Of a stretch of 64,000 nucleotides of DNA, positions 1 to 8,898 are shown piece after piece. The translations under genes were made by a program, and so were the position numbers. The number at the start of each line of letters is the position of its first letter. Positions within the stretch are counted from its first letter, which is position 1. This DNA is from Clostridia bacterium (GTDB taxonomy: Bacteria; Bacillota; Clostridia; TANB77; CAG-508): NCBI GenBank assembly GCA_017524665.1, contig JAFXVF010000002.1, positions 77,026-141,025 on the forward strand, in the 5' to 3' direction. Under the pieces are notes generated by a model. It saw only the letters and a list, made by a program, of their open reading frames with translations. It did no database searches and was not told the DNA's origin.

Positions 1-23
1 TTCAAGGTTAAAAAAACACGCAG

Positions 24-46
24 GACAAAAGCCCAGTCCTTTTGTC
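24..46. terminator. possible hairpin at window edge
   Basis: An 8-bp perfect inverted repeat (GACAAAAG / CTTTTGTC) with a 7-base loop lies upstream of the alaS promoter. It may terminate a gene or RNA outside the window. There is no clear U-run, so the call is weak. The rest of positions 1-120 shows nothing recognisable. Confidence 0.3.
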
Positions 47-120
47 TATTACAAATAACGATGGCGATTTTTAAACACGTCCCTATTATCATTCTTCCAA
101 ATGTTTCAAAACTTTAGGGC

Positions 121-149
121 TTGCATTTTTTTAATGCTTGTAATATAAT
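121..149 (+). promoter_or_regulatory. alaS promoter (sigma-A type)
   Basis: TTGCAT at 121-126 and TATAAT at 144-149 are separated by 17 bases. GGGAGG at 166-171 is the ribosome binding site for the ATG at 180. The leader is only about 25 bases, too short for the T-box riboswitch that often precedes alaS in Firmicutes. Confidence 0.75.
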
Positions 150-179
150 CATTTCCTAGAAAAAAGGGAGGCTTTTACA

Positions 180-1940
180 ATGAAAGCAATTGAAATAAGA
201 AATAAATATTTGAAATTTTTTGAGAAAAATGGACATAAAGTAATTCCAAGTGCGTCACTTATTCCAGAAAATGATCCATCTGTTCTATTTACAACAGCTG
301 GAATGCAACCACTTATACCATACCTTATGGGAGAAAAACACCCAGAAGGAACAAGACTTACTGATTATCAAAAATGTGTTAGAACAGTCGATATTGAAGA
401 TGTTGGGGACAACCGCCACTTGACATTTTTTGAAATGCTTGGAAATTGGTCTTTAGGAGACTATTTTAAAGAAGAAGCAATTCAAATGAGTTATGATTTT
501 TTAACAAAAGAGTTACAAATACCAGTAGAAAAATTATCTGTTACAGTTTTTGCAGGAGATAATGATGCTCCAAGAGATACTGTTTCAGCAGATTGTTGGA
601 AAAAAGCAGGAATTCCAGAAGAAAGAATCTACTATTTTGGCAAAGACAATAACTGGTGGATTGCTGGAAATGAGGGACCTTGTGGCCCAGATACAGAAAT
701 GTTTTACGATACAGGTAAGCCAGCATGTAGCGATCATTGTGATCCATCTTGCGATTGCGGAAAATATGTTGAAATTTGGAATAACGTTTTTATGGAATTC
801 TTTAAATCAGCAGATGGTACATATACAAAGCTAAAACAACACAATGTTGATACAGGACTTGGACTTGAAAGAATGGCAATGCTTTTACAAGGCAAGAAAA
901 CACCATATGAAATTGAATTATTTGCACCAATTATGGATAAACTAGAAGAGTTAGCAACTGTTGATGATATACAAAGCAGAAGAATTGTAGCAGAACATTT
1001 ACGTTCAAGCATGATGATAATTTGTGATGGTGGAAGACCAAGCAATATAGATAGAGGATATATATTAAGAAGACTAATTCGTAGAATGGTAAGACATATG
1101 CGTAAATTAGGAATTGACTCAAACGAAATTGCAAATTTAGTAGAGATAAATGTTGACAATTTAAAAGAGATGTATCCAGAGCTTGAAGCTAATAGAGAGA
1201 CAATAAAGAATGTACTTATGGAAGAAAAGAACAAGTTCATGAAAACTCTTGAAAATGGAGAAAAAGAATTTAACAAAGCTGTTGAAAGAGTTAGAAGAGA
1301 AGGTAAAAATAAGATTGATGGAGAAACAGTATTTAATCTATATGAGACATACGGATTCCCACAAGAAATTACAATTGAACTTGCTGAAGAAAATGGAGTT
1401 GAGCTTGAACTAGATAAATTTGACGAGCTATATAAAGCCCATCAAGAAATGTCAAGATTAGGAGCAGAGCAAAAGTTTAAAGGAGGACTTGCTGAACAAA
1501 ATGAGCAAACAACAGCATACCATACAGCAACACACCTTTTACATCAAGCATTAAGAACTGTGCTTGGTGAACATGTAAGACAAAATGGATCAAATATTAC
1601 AACTGAGAGATTACGTTTTGACTTTACTCATCCTCAAAAAGTTACACCAGAAGAGCTAAAAAAAGTTGAAGACATGGTAAACGAACAAATAAAAAGAGAC
1701 TTGAAAGTTACTTGTGAAGAGATGACTCTTGATGAAGCAAGAGCTTCTGGAGCAATTGGCCTTTTTGAACATAAATATGGAGATAGAGTAAAAGTATATA
1801 CAATTGGTGACTTTAGCAAAGAAATTTGTGGCGGACCTCACGTAGAGCATACTGGAGACATGGGCAGATTCGTAATAAAAAAAGAAGAGGCAAGTTCATC
1901 TGGAGTTCGCAGAATTAAAGCCGTTTTAATTAAGGAGTAG
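180..1940 (+). CDS. alaS: alanyl-tRNA synthetase, minimal form
   Basis: Charges tRNA-Ala in the cytoplasm. The class II catalytic core is at the N-terminus, and the editing-site zinc ligands are visible as HTATH (about residue 446) and CGGPH (about residue 550). At 586 residues it is much shorter than the usual bacterial enzyme of about 870. The C-Ala domain is absent, and the beta-barrel segment that normally precedes the HxxxH motif is replaced by a short linker (KFKGGLAEQ). This architecture resembles the short AlaRS of Patescibacteria. Start is ATG behind GGGAGG. hinT follows immediately. Confidence 0.95.
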   Translation: MKAIEIRNKYLKFFEKNGHKVIPSASLIPENDPSVLFTTAGMQPLIPYLMGEKHPEGTRLTDYQKCVRTVDIEDVGDNRHLTFFEMLGNWSLGDYFKEEAIQMSYDFLTKELQIPVEKLSVTVFAGDNDAPRDTVSADCWKKAGIPEERIYYFGKDNNWWIAGNEGPCGPDTEMFYDTGKPACSDHCDPSCDCGKYVEIWNNVFMEFFKSADGTYTKLKQHNVDTGLGLERMAMLLQGKKTPYEIELFAPIMDKLEELATVDDIQSRRIVAEHLRSSMMIICDGGRPSNIDRGYILRRLIRRMVRHMRKLGIDSNEIANLVEINVDNLKEMYPELEANRETIKNVLMEEKNKFMKTLENGEKEFNKAVERVRREGKNKIDGETVFNLYETYGFPQEITIELAEENGVELELDKFDELYKAHQEMSRLGAEQKFKGGLAEQNEQTTAYHTATHLLHQALRTVLGEHVRQNGSNITTERLRFDFTHPQKVTPEELKKVEDMVNEQIKRDLKVTCEEMTLDEARASGAIGLFEHKYGDRVKVYTIGDFSKEICGGPHVEHTGDMGRFVIKKEEASSSGVRRIKAVLIKE

Positions 1941-1944
1941 AAAA

Positions 1945-2292
1945 ATGGATGATTGTATTTTTTGTAAAATAATAAAAAAAGAAATTCCTTCAGAGATTGT
2001 ATATGAGGATGAACAAGTAATAGCATTTAAAGATATACACCCAGTAGCGCCAGTTCATGTTTTAATAATTCCTAAAAAGCATATTTCAGCTGTAACTGAG
2101 ATTAAAGAAGACGACGAAGCAGTAATAGGAAAAATCTATTCTGTAATAAATACAATAGCAGAAAAAATGGGAATTAAAGAGAATGGATTTAGAGTAATAG
2201 TTAACTGCGGAAAAGATGGAGGACAAGAGGTAAAACATTTACATTTCCATTTAATTGGTGGCAAAGAATTAGGAACTAAAATAGTGCATTAA
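1945..2292 (+). CDS. hinT: HIT family nucleotide-binding hydrolase
   Basis: A 115-residue histidine triad protein, expected to hydrolyse purine nucleoside phosphoramidates or aminoacyl-adenylates. The HxHxHxx motif is HLHFHLIGG near residue 98, and the N-terminal CIFCKII is typical of the Hint branch. It begins 4 bases after the alaS stop and is probably co-transcribed, which fits a role in clearing adenylate by-products of tRNA charging (inference). Confidence 0.92.
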   Translation: MDDCIFCKIIKKEIPSEIVYEDEQVIAFKDIHPVAPVHVLIIPKKHISAVTEIKEDDEAVIGKIYSVINTIAEKMGIKENGFRVIVNCGKDGGQEVKHLHFHLIGGKELGTKIVH

Positions 2293-2319
2293 AAACTTTA
2301 AAAAAAACAAAAAGTATGC

Positions 2320-2325
2320 TATAAT
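2320..2325 (+). promoter_or_regulatory. -10 element upstream of sortase
   Basis: A TATAAT box lies in the 75-base gap before the sortase gene. No good -35 is visible at the correct distance, so this is a weak call. Confidence 0.35.
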
Positions 2326-2367
2326 ATTTTATATATATTTTATATATGCAAAAGAGGAGGAAAAAAT

Positions 2368-3102
2368 ATGTCAAGTAATAAATTTGGCGTTGTGCTAACA
2401 GTTATAATTATCGTTGCTATTATTGGAATAATTGGATTGTTGATTTTTCTAGGAATTGAAACGTTTAACAAATACAAGCTAGAGCAAGAAGCAAAACAAG
2501 GAGTGGAGCAATTTGACCAAGCTATTGCTAATAGACCTAACACCAATACAAATACAAATATAGATGAAAATTTAATAATAGCGCTTGAAAACGATACTGT
2601 AGAAAATGAAACTATTGCAAATCCATTTGAAAATTTGCCAGAAGAAACCAAAACCACCGAAACAAAAAATAACGATAATGAAGATAGTGGTAATAAGGTA
2701 CAATATTTTAAAGGATTTGTACAAAAAGGAACAATATCTATTCCAAGAACAGGCTTAAATTGCCCAATTCTTGAGAAAGCATCAAAGAAAGCTATAGAAG
2801 TTGCTGTAGGAATCCAAGTAGGTCCTGGTTTAAATGAAGTTGGTAATACAGTAATAGCAGGACATAATTATCGTAATGGATTATTTTTCTCAGATAATAA
2901 ACACATTGAAATTGGGGATAAAATATACATAAAAGATACAAGTGGACGTACAGTTACGTATTTAGTATATAATAAATTTGAAACAACTCCTGAAGATGTT
3001 TCATATATAAATAAAGACACAAATGGTAAGAGAGAAATAACACTATATACATGTAATGATGACAGTAGTAAAAGAATTATAATAGAAGCAAGAGAACAAT
3101 AA
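2368..3102 (+). CDS. sortase (class D-like)
   Basis: A membrane-anchored cysteine transpeptidase of 244 residues. An N-terminal transmembrane helix (about residues 8-30) is followed by a low-complexity Asn/Glu/Thr linker and a C-terminal sortase domain. Catalytic residues are His in AGHNYR (about 165), Cys in TLYTCND (about 227) and a following Arg in SSKR. The ribosome binding site is AGGAGG. No substrate lies next to it; the NPITG surface protein at 46.4 kb has its own sortase. The class is assigned by general appearance only. Confidence 0.85.
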   Translation: MSSNKFGVVLTVIIIVAIIGIIGLLIFLGIETFNKYKLEQEAKQGVEQFDQAIANRPNTNTNTNIDENLIIALENDTVENETIANPFENLPEETKTTETKNNDNEDSGNKVQYFKGFVQKGTISIPRTGLNCPILEKASKKAIEVAVGIQVGPGLNEVGNTVIAGHNYRNGLFFSDNKHIEIGDKIYIKDTSGRTVTYLVYNKFETTPEDVSYINKDTNGKREITLYTCNDDSSKRIIIEAREQ

Positions 3103-3119
3103 AAAATATTGAAAAAATG

Positions 3120-3148
3120 TTGACAAATAGCTAAAAATTGTTTAAAAT
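3120..3148 (+). promoter_or_regulatory. tRNA operon promoter
   Basis: TTGACA at 3120-3125 and TAAAAT at 3143-3148, 17 bases apart, precede the tRNA-His/tRNA-Gln pair. Confidence 0.7.
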
Positions 3149-3151
3149 AGT

Positions 3152-3182
3152 TATTGCTACTTTGGATTTCCCAAAGTAGCAA
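3152..3182 (+). other. 13-bp hairpin in tRNA leader
   Basis: ATTGCTACTTTGG pairs perfectly with CCAAAGTAGCAAT around a 5-base loop and ends 3 bases before the mature tRNA-His 5' end. It has no U-run, so it is not a terminator. It may help 5' processing of the precursor. Confidence 0.6.
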
Positions 3183-3185
3183 TAT

Positions 3186-3263
3186 GGTGGATGTAGCTCA
3201 GTTGGTTAGAGCGCTGGTTTGTGGCACCAGAGGCCGTGGGTTCGAGTCCCATCTTCCACCCCA
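3186..3263 (+). tRNA. tRNA-His (GTG)
   Basis: Cloverleaf with anticodon stem CTGGT/ACCAG and loop TTGTGGC gives anticodon GTG. The extra G-1 typical of tRNA-His is encoded opposite C73, and the CCA end is encoded. One T-T mismatch is seen in the acceptor stem. Confidence 0.95.
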
Positions 3264-3279
3264 TAGTATAATTTAATAT

Positions 3280-3355
3280 TGGGGTGTAGCCAAGTGGTAA
3301 GGCACATGACTTTGACTCATGCATTCCGGCGGTTCGAATCCTCCCACCCCAGCCA
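3280..3355 (+). tRNA. tRNA-Gln (TTG)
   Basis: A 76-base cloverleaf: acceptor TGGGGTG/CACCCCA, anticodon stem CATGA/TCATG, loop CTTTGAC giving TTG, T-loop TTCGAAT, and encoded CCA. Co-transcribed with tRNA-His, 16 bases apart. Confidence 0.95.
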
Positions 3356-3359
3356 AATA

Positions 3360-3391
3360 AAAACAGCCTAACTTATGTTAGGCTGTTTTTA
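3360..3391 (+). terminator. terminator after tRNA pair
   Basis: AACAGCCTAAC pairs with GTTAGGCTGTT and is followed by a T-run. Confidence 0.85.
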
Positions 3392-3393
3392 CT

Positions 3394-3420
3394 TGGCATT
3401 GTAAAAGAAGGATTCGAACC
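3394..3420 (-). other. tRNA 3'-end fragment (remnant)
   Basis: On the minus strand, GGTTCGAATCC followed by about 14 bases and CCA looks like a T-loop and 3' end of a tRNA. No anticodon arm or matching 5' half is present, so it is a relic at best. Confidence 0.35.
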
Positions 3421-3457
3421 ATAAAAATGCAGTATATGCCGAATTTAAGCAAAAATG

Positions 3458-3486
3458 TTTACAAAAGCGCAAAAAAGATATATAAT
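3458..3486 (+). promoter_or_regulatory. promoter of pyrophosphatase operon
   Basis: TTTACA at 3458-3463 and TATAAT at 3481-3486 with a 17-base spacer; GGGAGG lies just upstream of the ATG at 3515. Confidence 0.7.
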
Positions 3487-3514
3487 ATGTTGAAACGAAA
3501 AGGGAGGCATAAGT

Positions 3515-4042
3515 ATGAATATTTGGCATGACATAAATGAAGATAGAATTAAACCGGATGATTTTGTGTCAGTAATTGAAATTTCAAAAGGTGGCAAAAA
3601 CAAATACGAATTAGACAAGGAAACAGGGATGCTTAAACTAGACAGGGTATTATATACAGCAACGCATTATCCAGCAAATTATGGCTTTATACCACGTACA
3701 TATGCAGATGATAATGACCCACTTGACGTATTAGTTTTATGCCAAGAAAAAATTATTTCTTTAACACTCGTAGAATGCTATCCAATTGGCGTGTTAAAAA
3801 TGCTAGATAGTAATGAACATGATGAAAAAATAATAGCAGTAGCAAAAAAAGATCCTTTCTTAAATTGCTATAATGACATTACAGAAATACCAAGCCATAT
3901 TTCAGCAGAAATAATGCACTTTTTTGAAGTGTATAAGCAGCTAGAAGGAAAACAAACTATGGTTGAAGAAATATGCGGAAGACAAGAAGCTGAAAGAATT
4001 ATTAAGGAATGCATAGAAAACTATAACAAAAAATTTGTGTAA
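3515..4042 (+). CDS. ppa: inorganic pyrophosphatase, family I
   Basis: Hydrolyses pyrophosphate to phosphate in the cytoplasm, pulling biosynthetic reactions forward. The metal-binding signature D-x-D-P-x-D is seen as DDNDPLDVL near residues 65-72, preceded by NYGFIPRTY, which matches the family active site. At 175 residues it has the usual length. It is followed closely by the TPR protein and uppP, whose product also handles a pyrophosphate compound. Confidence 0.93.
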   Translation: MNIWHDINEDRIKPDDFVSVIEISKGGKNKYELDKETGMLKLDRVLYTATHYPANYGFIPRTYADDNDPLDVLVLCQEKIISLTLVECYPIGVLKMLDSNEHDEKIIAVAKKDPFLNCYNDITEIPSHISAEIMHFFEVYKQLEGKQTMVEEICGRQEAERIIKECIENYNKKFV

Positions 4043-4076
4043 AATATATAAATAAATATAAGGAAGGAGGAATAAC

Positions 4077-5295
4077 ATGATTATTTTTGAGAAAATCTTA
4101 TTTAATTTTGTTGCCTTCTTTTTATTTATATTTATTTTTGCAAAAATGATACGTAAAAATGATACAAATTATATTAGCATACTAATTTTAGAAGCAATAC
4201 GGAATATCAATTAATTTCATAGAGATACTTGCGGTTATGTATGCGCCACTTCTTATTAGAATAATAATGTATATAATGGCCGTTATAATACCAATTTTAG
4301 TAATAATTTCAGAAAAAAGAGGTCACAATTATTCTGAAATATTAAGTAAATGGAAAAGCAAATTCTTTTTAGTAATAAATGATACTAAATCTGCAAAGAA
4401 TGAATTAATTAGTCTTGTAAGCAAATACCCTGAAAGTTATATAGGACACAAAATGCTTGCTGAAATATATGAAAAAGAGGGCGGCATGAGAAAGGCAATC
4501 GACGAATATGTTAAGGCGATCGACTGCCAGAAAAATGACTATGATTCATATTACAAAGTTGCATATCTACTATATGAACTTGGACAAAAAGATAGGTCAG
4601 AAACAATGCTTCGAAATTTGCTTAAGAAAAAACCTGACCATTTACAAGCTTCAATCCTTTTTGGAGATGTTTTATGCGAGCAAGAAAAATTCAAAGAAGC
4701 AATAAACGTATATACAGATGCATTAAGATATAGCCCAAATGATTATGATTTATATTATGGATTAGGAATGGCATATACAAGGTTGAATGATTTTCAAAAT
4801 GCTAAAATATGCTATGAGAAAGCAGCTGAAATAAATCATGAATTATATTATGCAAAATACTATCTAGGACAGATTTCGCTATTATATAGAGATATTGAAA
4901 GTGCAGAAGAGTATTTTACAGAATGCTTGTACTCAAATGAATTAGAACCAAGTGCATATTTTGAACTTTCAAAAATATATATGCTAAAAGGTGAAAGAGA
5001 GAATGCAATTACATTTGTAAATAAAGCCATTGAACTAGATATTTCATACAAAAAGAAAGCAGACGAAGAACCTATTTTGATTCCAATTAAACCATATATT
5101 GTTATACCAAAAGAAGAAGAAATCAAATCACAGGTAAAAAGAAAGATAAATAAAAAGGCAAAAGCAAACATAGAATATTTAGAAAAGACGTATCATGTAG
5201 TTGAAAATTTAAATTTAAGAGAACTTGGAAAACAAGTCGAATTAAAAAGAACCAAAAAAGAAAATGAAAAAACAATAGATAATTCAATTAATTAG
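4077..5295 (+). CDS. membrane-anchored TPR protein, one +1 shift at CGG
   Basis: Read with a one-base skip at CGG 4200-4202 this gives 405 residues. The ATG at 4077 follows GGAGG. The first 41 codons encode a hydrophobic helix; the zero frame then stops 4 codons after CGG. Skipping C restores a continuous frame through a second hydrophobic segment and on into several TPR units (about residues 110-320), ending in a basic Lys-rich tail. It probably scaffolds a membrane complex; no specific function can be assigned. It sits between ppa and uppP. Without the shift, translation would need an internal start with no ribosome binding site. Confidence 0.85.
4200..4203 (+). other. +1 frameshift site ATA CGG A
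   Basis: In-frame CGG at codon 42 of the TPR protein. Skipping C gives GGA (Gly) and opens the downstream frame. Confidence 0.85.
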
Positions 5296-5308
5296 GAGGA
5301 AAAAACAA

Positions 5309-6115
5309 ATGACAATATTACAGGCAGTAATTTTAGGGATAACACAGGGATTAACAGAGCTTTTGCCAATTTCAAGCTCAGCTCACTTAAATATTATACC
5401 ATGGCTACTAAACTGGACAAAATCAGCAGAGTTTAATGCAGCGTTTAAAGGATTTGATGTAGCGCTTCACTTTGGAACGTTACTTGCAATAGCAATATTT
5501 TTCTTTAAAGATTGGATAAAATTAATAAAAGGCGGATGGGGACAAATACGCGGAAAGAAAACATTTGAAGGAAAAATGTTTTGGTATTTAGTTATTGCAA
5601 CCATTCCGGGAGGAGCCATAGGTTTCCTTTTAGACCATTTCTTAGGAGATACTTTAGAAAAACCATTAATTATAGGGATCGCTCTTTTAGTTATGGGAAT
5701 CTTACTTTATGTGGTAGATAAAATTTCAGAAGCAAAAACACAGTATGAAGACATGACGTTAAAACAAACATTTTTAATAGGACTTTCTCAATCATTAGCT
5801 TTTATACCCGGGGTATCGAGATCTGGAGTAACTATTACTACAGGAAGATTGCTAGGAGTAGACAGAGAATCATGTGCTAAATATACATTTTTGCTTTCAA
5901 CACCAATTGTATTTGCAGCTACGCTTTATAAGGCAAAAGATTTTGCTTTTGGAGAACTTTCATTTTACCTAGGAGTTTTAGCAAGTTTTGTTGTTGGAAT
6001 ATTTGTAATAAAATTTTTAATGGAATACATAAAAAAGGGAAGTTTCAAAATCTTTGCAATATATCGTGTAATTGTAGGAGCTTTAATAATAGCATTAAGT
6101 TTTATAATTAAATAA
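5309..6115 (+). CDS. uppP: undecaprenyl-diphosphatase UppP/BacA
   Basis: Integral membrane phosphatase that recycles undecaprenyl pyrophosphate to the monophosphate carrier for wall synthesis; homologues give bacitracin tolerance. The family motifs are clear: TELLPISSSAHL near residue 17 and PGVSRSG near residue 168, with about seven to eight hydrophobic segments over 268 residues. GGAGG precedes the ATG, 13 bases after the TPR gene, so the two are co-transcribed. Confidence 0.95.
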   Translation: MTILQAVILGITQGLTELLPISSSAHLNIIPWLLNWTKSAEFNAAFKGFDVALHFGTLLAIAIFFFKDWIKLIKGGWGQIRGKKTFEGKMFWYLVIATIPGGAIGFLLDHFLGDTLEKPLIIGIALLVMGILLYVVDKISEAKTQYEDMTLKQTFLIGLSQSLAFIPGVSRSGVTITTGRLLGVDRESCAKYTFLLSTPIVFAATLYKAKDFAFGELSFYLGVLASFVVGIFVIKFLMEYIKKGSFKIFAIYRVIVGALIIALSFIIK

Positions 6116-6148
6116 AAAATAGAGGAGATTAAAAATCTCCTCTATTTT
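6116..6148. terminator. bidirectional terminator
   Basis: AAAATAGAGGAGATT pairs with AATCTCCTCTATTTT around 3 bases, with A- and T-runs on both sides. It serves the convergent uppP and acyl-CoA synthetase genes and overlaps the stop of the latter. Confidence 0.85.
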
Positions 6149-7881
6149 ATTTGATCTACTTTTAGATTATCTCCAAATCTTTTTATTTTTTTAGTAGTTG
6201 TTTTTTCAAATTCTGTTTCGCGAACATTTACAACCTTTATGTGCTTATAATTTGGGAATTTTTTATTAATGTCTTGAATGACAAAATTCATAAGCTTTTG
6301 TATATCCTCTTTAGAAGGATTTGAATTTGATAGATGTTCTTTAACTGCGTCCATATTAGGAAAAACAGAAGCGGTAATAGTAGTATCGTTTTCTTTTTCG
6401 TTATATACTCCTACAACTATGGCTTCCTCAATTAATGGATTTTCATTTAAATAGTATTCTAATTCTTCAGGATATATATTTTTCCCATTTTTAGTTACAA
6501 TAACGCTTTTGCATCTACCAGTTATATATAAAAATCCATCACTATCAATTCTTCCTAAATCTCCAGTATAAAACCAACCGTCTTTTAAGACCTTTTTTGT
6601 TTCTTCCTCGTCTTTATAGTAACCGAGCATTACACTGTCGCCTCTAGTAATTATTTGACCAATTCCTTCTTCATTTGGCTCATCAATTTTGTATTCCATA
6701 AAAGGTATAGGGAGTCCTGCTGCTGCATAATTATGGAAGAAATCGTTATTTCCAGCGACAAGGGGAGAGCATTCTGTAAGTCCATAACCTTGTAATACAC
6801 GAAAACCTAATTTGAAGAAATCTTCTACTACTTCAGGGTTAACTGCAGCAGCTCCAACAATAAATGTATGAAGATTTCCACCTAATGATTTTTTAACTTT
6901 TTTCTTTACAATAGGCTTTAAGAAAAATGGTAAGCTATCTATAATTTTAACACCTGGTTTCTGAAAAAACTTTGGTATAGATTCTTCCAAAGACTTAAAT
7001 ATTTTTTTGTGTACGTTTTCTAACAAAAGTGGCACACACAAAATAAAATTAGGTTTGTATTCATTAATATTTTTTGAAATATATCTTAGTCCATCACAAT
7101 AAGAAATCATACCGCCACCGAAAAGCAGAAGCATATTACCAATTGTACATTCATATGTGTGGTGGATAGGTAGAATAGACAAAACTTTTGTAGAAGTATC
7201 AACTTTTACAATGCTTGCAATGGCCATAACATTTGAAACTATATTTTTATGTGTTAGACATACTCCTTTAGCTTTTCCAGTAGTCCCTGATGTAAAAAGC
7301 AAAATATGAAGTTCATTTGGATCTAATGGTAAAGTTATAAAGGAATCATCACCAGAACTATATTTTTTAGAACCATTTTCTTTAACAGTTTTAAATGCTG
7401 TTGCATTAGGAAAACGGTTTTCGATGTCAATTAAAAGAATGCTACTATTTGAAAGTAATGACTTATTCTCATATACTTGCTTTATATATTTACTGTCTCC
7501 AATAATTGCTGCACTTTCAGATATATTTAAAAAATTTGTTATATCAGATATATGCAATTCTTTATCAATAGGAACAACAATACCAACTATAGAAGCTGCA
7601 ATATATGATACAACCCAAGAGTAGCTGTTGCTACCAATTAAACCTATAGCTTTACCAGTAAGCCCCAATTCTATAAGCCCAGTACCAAAAGAAACTACAT
7701 CGTCCTTTAATTCGTTATAGCTTATTTGATACAGATTTCCATTTTTATCATGGAGTTCAAAAGCACCTTTATTACCATATGTTTTTGCTGAATTTAAAAT
7801 CATGTCTCTTAAGTCTGTAACAGTGGGTATTTCCCAATATTTATCTTTCATCTGTTCTGCAATACTTTTTTGCTCTTTCAA
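6142..7881 (-). CDS. long-chain acyl-CoA synthetase / AMP-dependent ligase
   Basis: Activates a fatty acid through an acyl-adenylate to the CoA thioester. The AMP-binding signature is TSGTTGKAKGV near residue 195; the YGLTECSP and GWFYTGDLG motifs follow, and a C-terminal ITGRCKSVIV...NIYPEELE region is intact. About 579 residues from the TTG start at 7881, chosen because GGGGGG lies 7 bases upstream. An ATG at 7917 is in frame but lacks a ribosome binding site and overlaps the previous gene. Substrate chain length is unknown. Confidence 0.9.
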   Translation of the reverse strand: MKEQKSIAEQMKDKYWEIPTVTDLRDMILNSAKTYGNKGAFELHDKNGNLYQISYNELKDDVVSFGTGLIELGLTGKAIGLIGSNSYSWVVSYIAASIVGIVVPIDKELHISDITNFLNISESAAIIGDSKYIKQVYENKSLLSNSSILLIDIENRFPNATAFKTVKENGSKKYSSGDDSFITLPLDPNELHILLFTSGTTGKAKGVCLTHKNIVSNVMAIASIVKVDTSTKVLSILPIHHTYECTIGNMLLLFGGGMISYCDGLRYISKNINEYKPNFILCVPLLLENVHKKIFKSLEESIPKFFQKPGVKIIDSLPFFLKPIVKKKVKKSLGGNLHTFIVGAAAVNPEVVEDFFKLGFRVLQGYGLTECSPLVAGNNDFFHNYAAAGLPIPFMEYKIDEPNEEGIGQIITRGDSVMLGYYKDEEETKKVLKDGWFYTGDLGRIDSDGFLYITGRCKSVIVTKNGKNIYPEELEYYLNENPLIEEAIVVGVYNEKENDTTITASVFPNMDAVKEHLSNSNPSKEDIQKLMNFVIQDINKKFPNYKHIKVVNVRETEFEKTTTKKIKRFGDNLKVDQIK

Positions 7882-7895
7882 TTTAGAACCCCCCT

Positions 7896-8740
7896 TTATA
7901 GTTGATAAAAGATACATTTATTATCCATAGGAATAGTTGTTAATAGATAGCCGTCTAATATAGACGAGGTATCTGATTTATATGGAATATCTATAAACAA
8001 AGTTGACTGGAACTTTTCATTATCAGTTGTAATAATTTTAACTCTAAAAGAAATTCCACAATTTAGTTTTGTAGGATCAATATTTGCAGATTTTAGAAGA
8101 GAACCGTCATAAACAAGAACTGCACCATCCTTTGAAATTTGATAGTTAGATTTAATATTTTTGTTTACGTATGTCAATGTAATTGGGCTGTTTAAATTGT
8201 TGTAAACAACAGGATTTGTGAAGTTTTTAGTCTCCGAATTTAATACATTAAAAACAATCTCTTCGGGTTGCTCTGCTTCTAAGTTAGAAACTTTTCCAAA
8301 ATCTAAAGGACTCTTATAACTTAAACTAGGAGTTCCGGATTTGTGGTGCAGGAGCAAAGCTAATACTATCAATTACAAGAGATTCAATAATTTTGCCTTT
8401 AGGATTAGATATGTAGAAAGAAATGTCTGTATACCCGAGAGATGTTAAGTCCCAAATTTCTTGATTGTTTACTTTCTTTTGCAGTCGCACTGCTATACAA
8501 TGTTAATTCTTTTATATAAAACACATCTTCAGAATTTTTTTGGCTAAATGAATCTATGTCTTCTTCAAATTTGGCAAAAGCGACAAGTTTAGAGACTACA
8601 TTTCGCATTCCAAAAAATAATATTAAATATAACAAAAAAGCAATAGCAATTTTAACTATATAGATTAAATTATCACTTATAAATAACGAAGTTTTATTAG
8701 GCTTCGAATTATTAACTCTTTTGTGAAAACGAGAACGCAT
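7896..8740 (-). CDS. membrane-anchored protein of unknown function, two +1 shifts at CGG
   Basis: Read with single-base skips at 8437 and 8337 this is one 280-residue protein. It starts at ATG 8740 behind GGAGG. A transmembrane helix spans about residues 28-50, and the rest is extracytoplasmic, beta-rich and Asn/Ser/Thr-rich. In the zero frame the first segment stops 10 codons after CGG, and the second stops 2 codons after the next CGG. I do not recognise the family. It probably shares a transcript with the acyl-CoA synthetase 15 bases downstream and is divergent from the GH73-like gene. Confidence 0.8.
8334..8337 (-). other. +1 frameshift site ATC CGG A
   Basis: Second in-frame CGG of the membrane protein on the minus strand. 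The zero frame ends in TAG two codons later; skipping C gives GGA and a long open frame. Confidence 0.85.
8434..8437 (-). other. +1 frameshift site TCT CGG G
   Basis: First in-frame CGG of the membrane protein. It is the only site followed by G, so the shifted codon is GGG. Confidence 0.85.
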
Positions 8741-8898
8741 TTTATCCTCCAAATTTTTTATTGTAAAGGGAAAATCGTAAGATTTTTCCAGAACAACTTT
8801 ATCATATTACAAAATGCCCATTTTATCAAGTAAAAAATAAATTTTTTTTCCATTGACAAGAGCCTTTTTTATTATTAAAATTTACCTAGGTGATTTTA

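Noticed and set aside
1-179. T-box riboswitch before alaS
   Set aside because: The promoter at 121-149 leaves a leader of about 25 bases, too short for a specifier stem and antiterminator.
734-1276. Antisense open frame within alaS
   Set aside because: Shadow of conserved coding sequence with no start signals.
3394-3420. A third functional tRNA gene
   Set aside because: Only a T-loop and 3' end are present; the T-stem does not pair and there is no anticodon arm.
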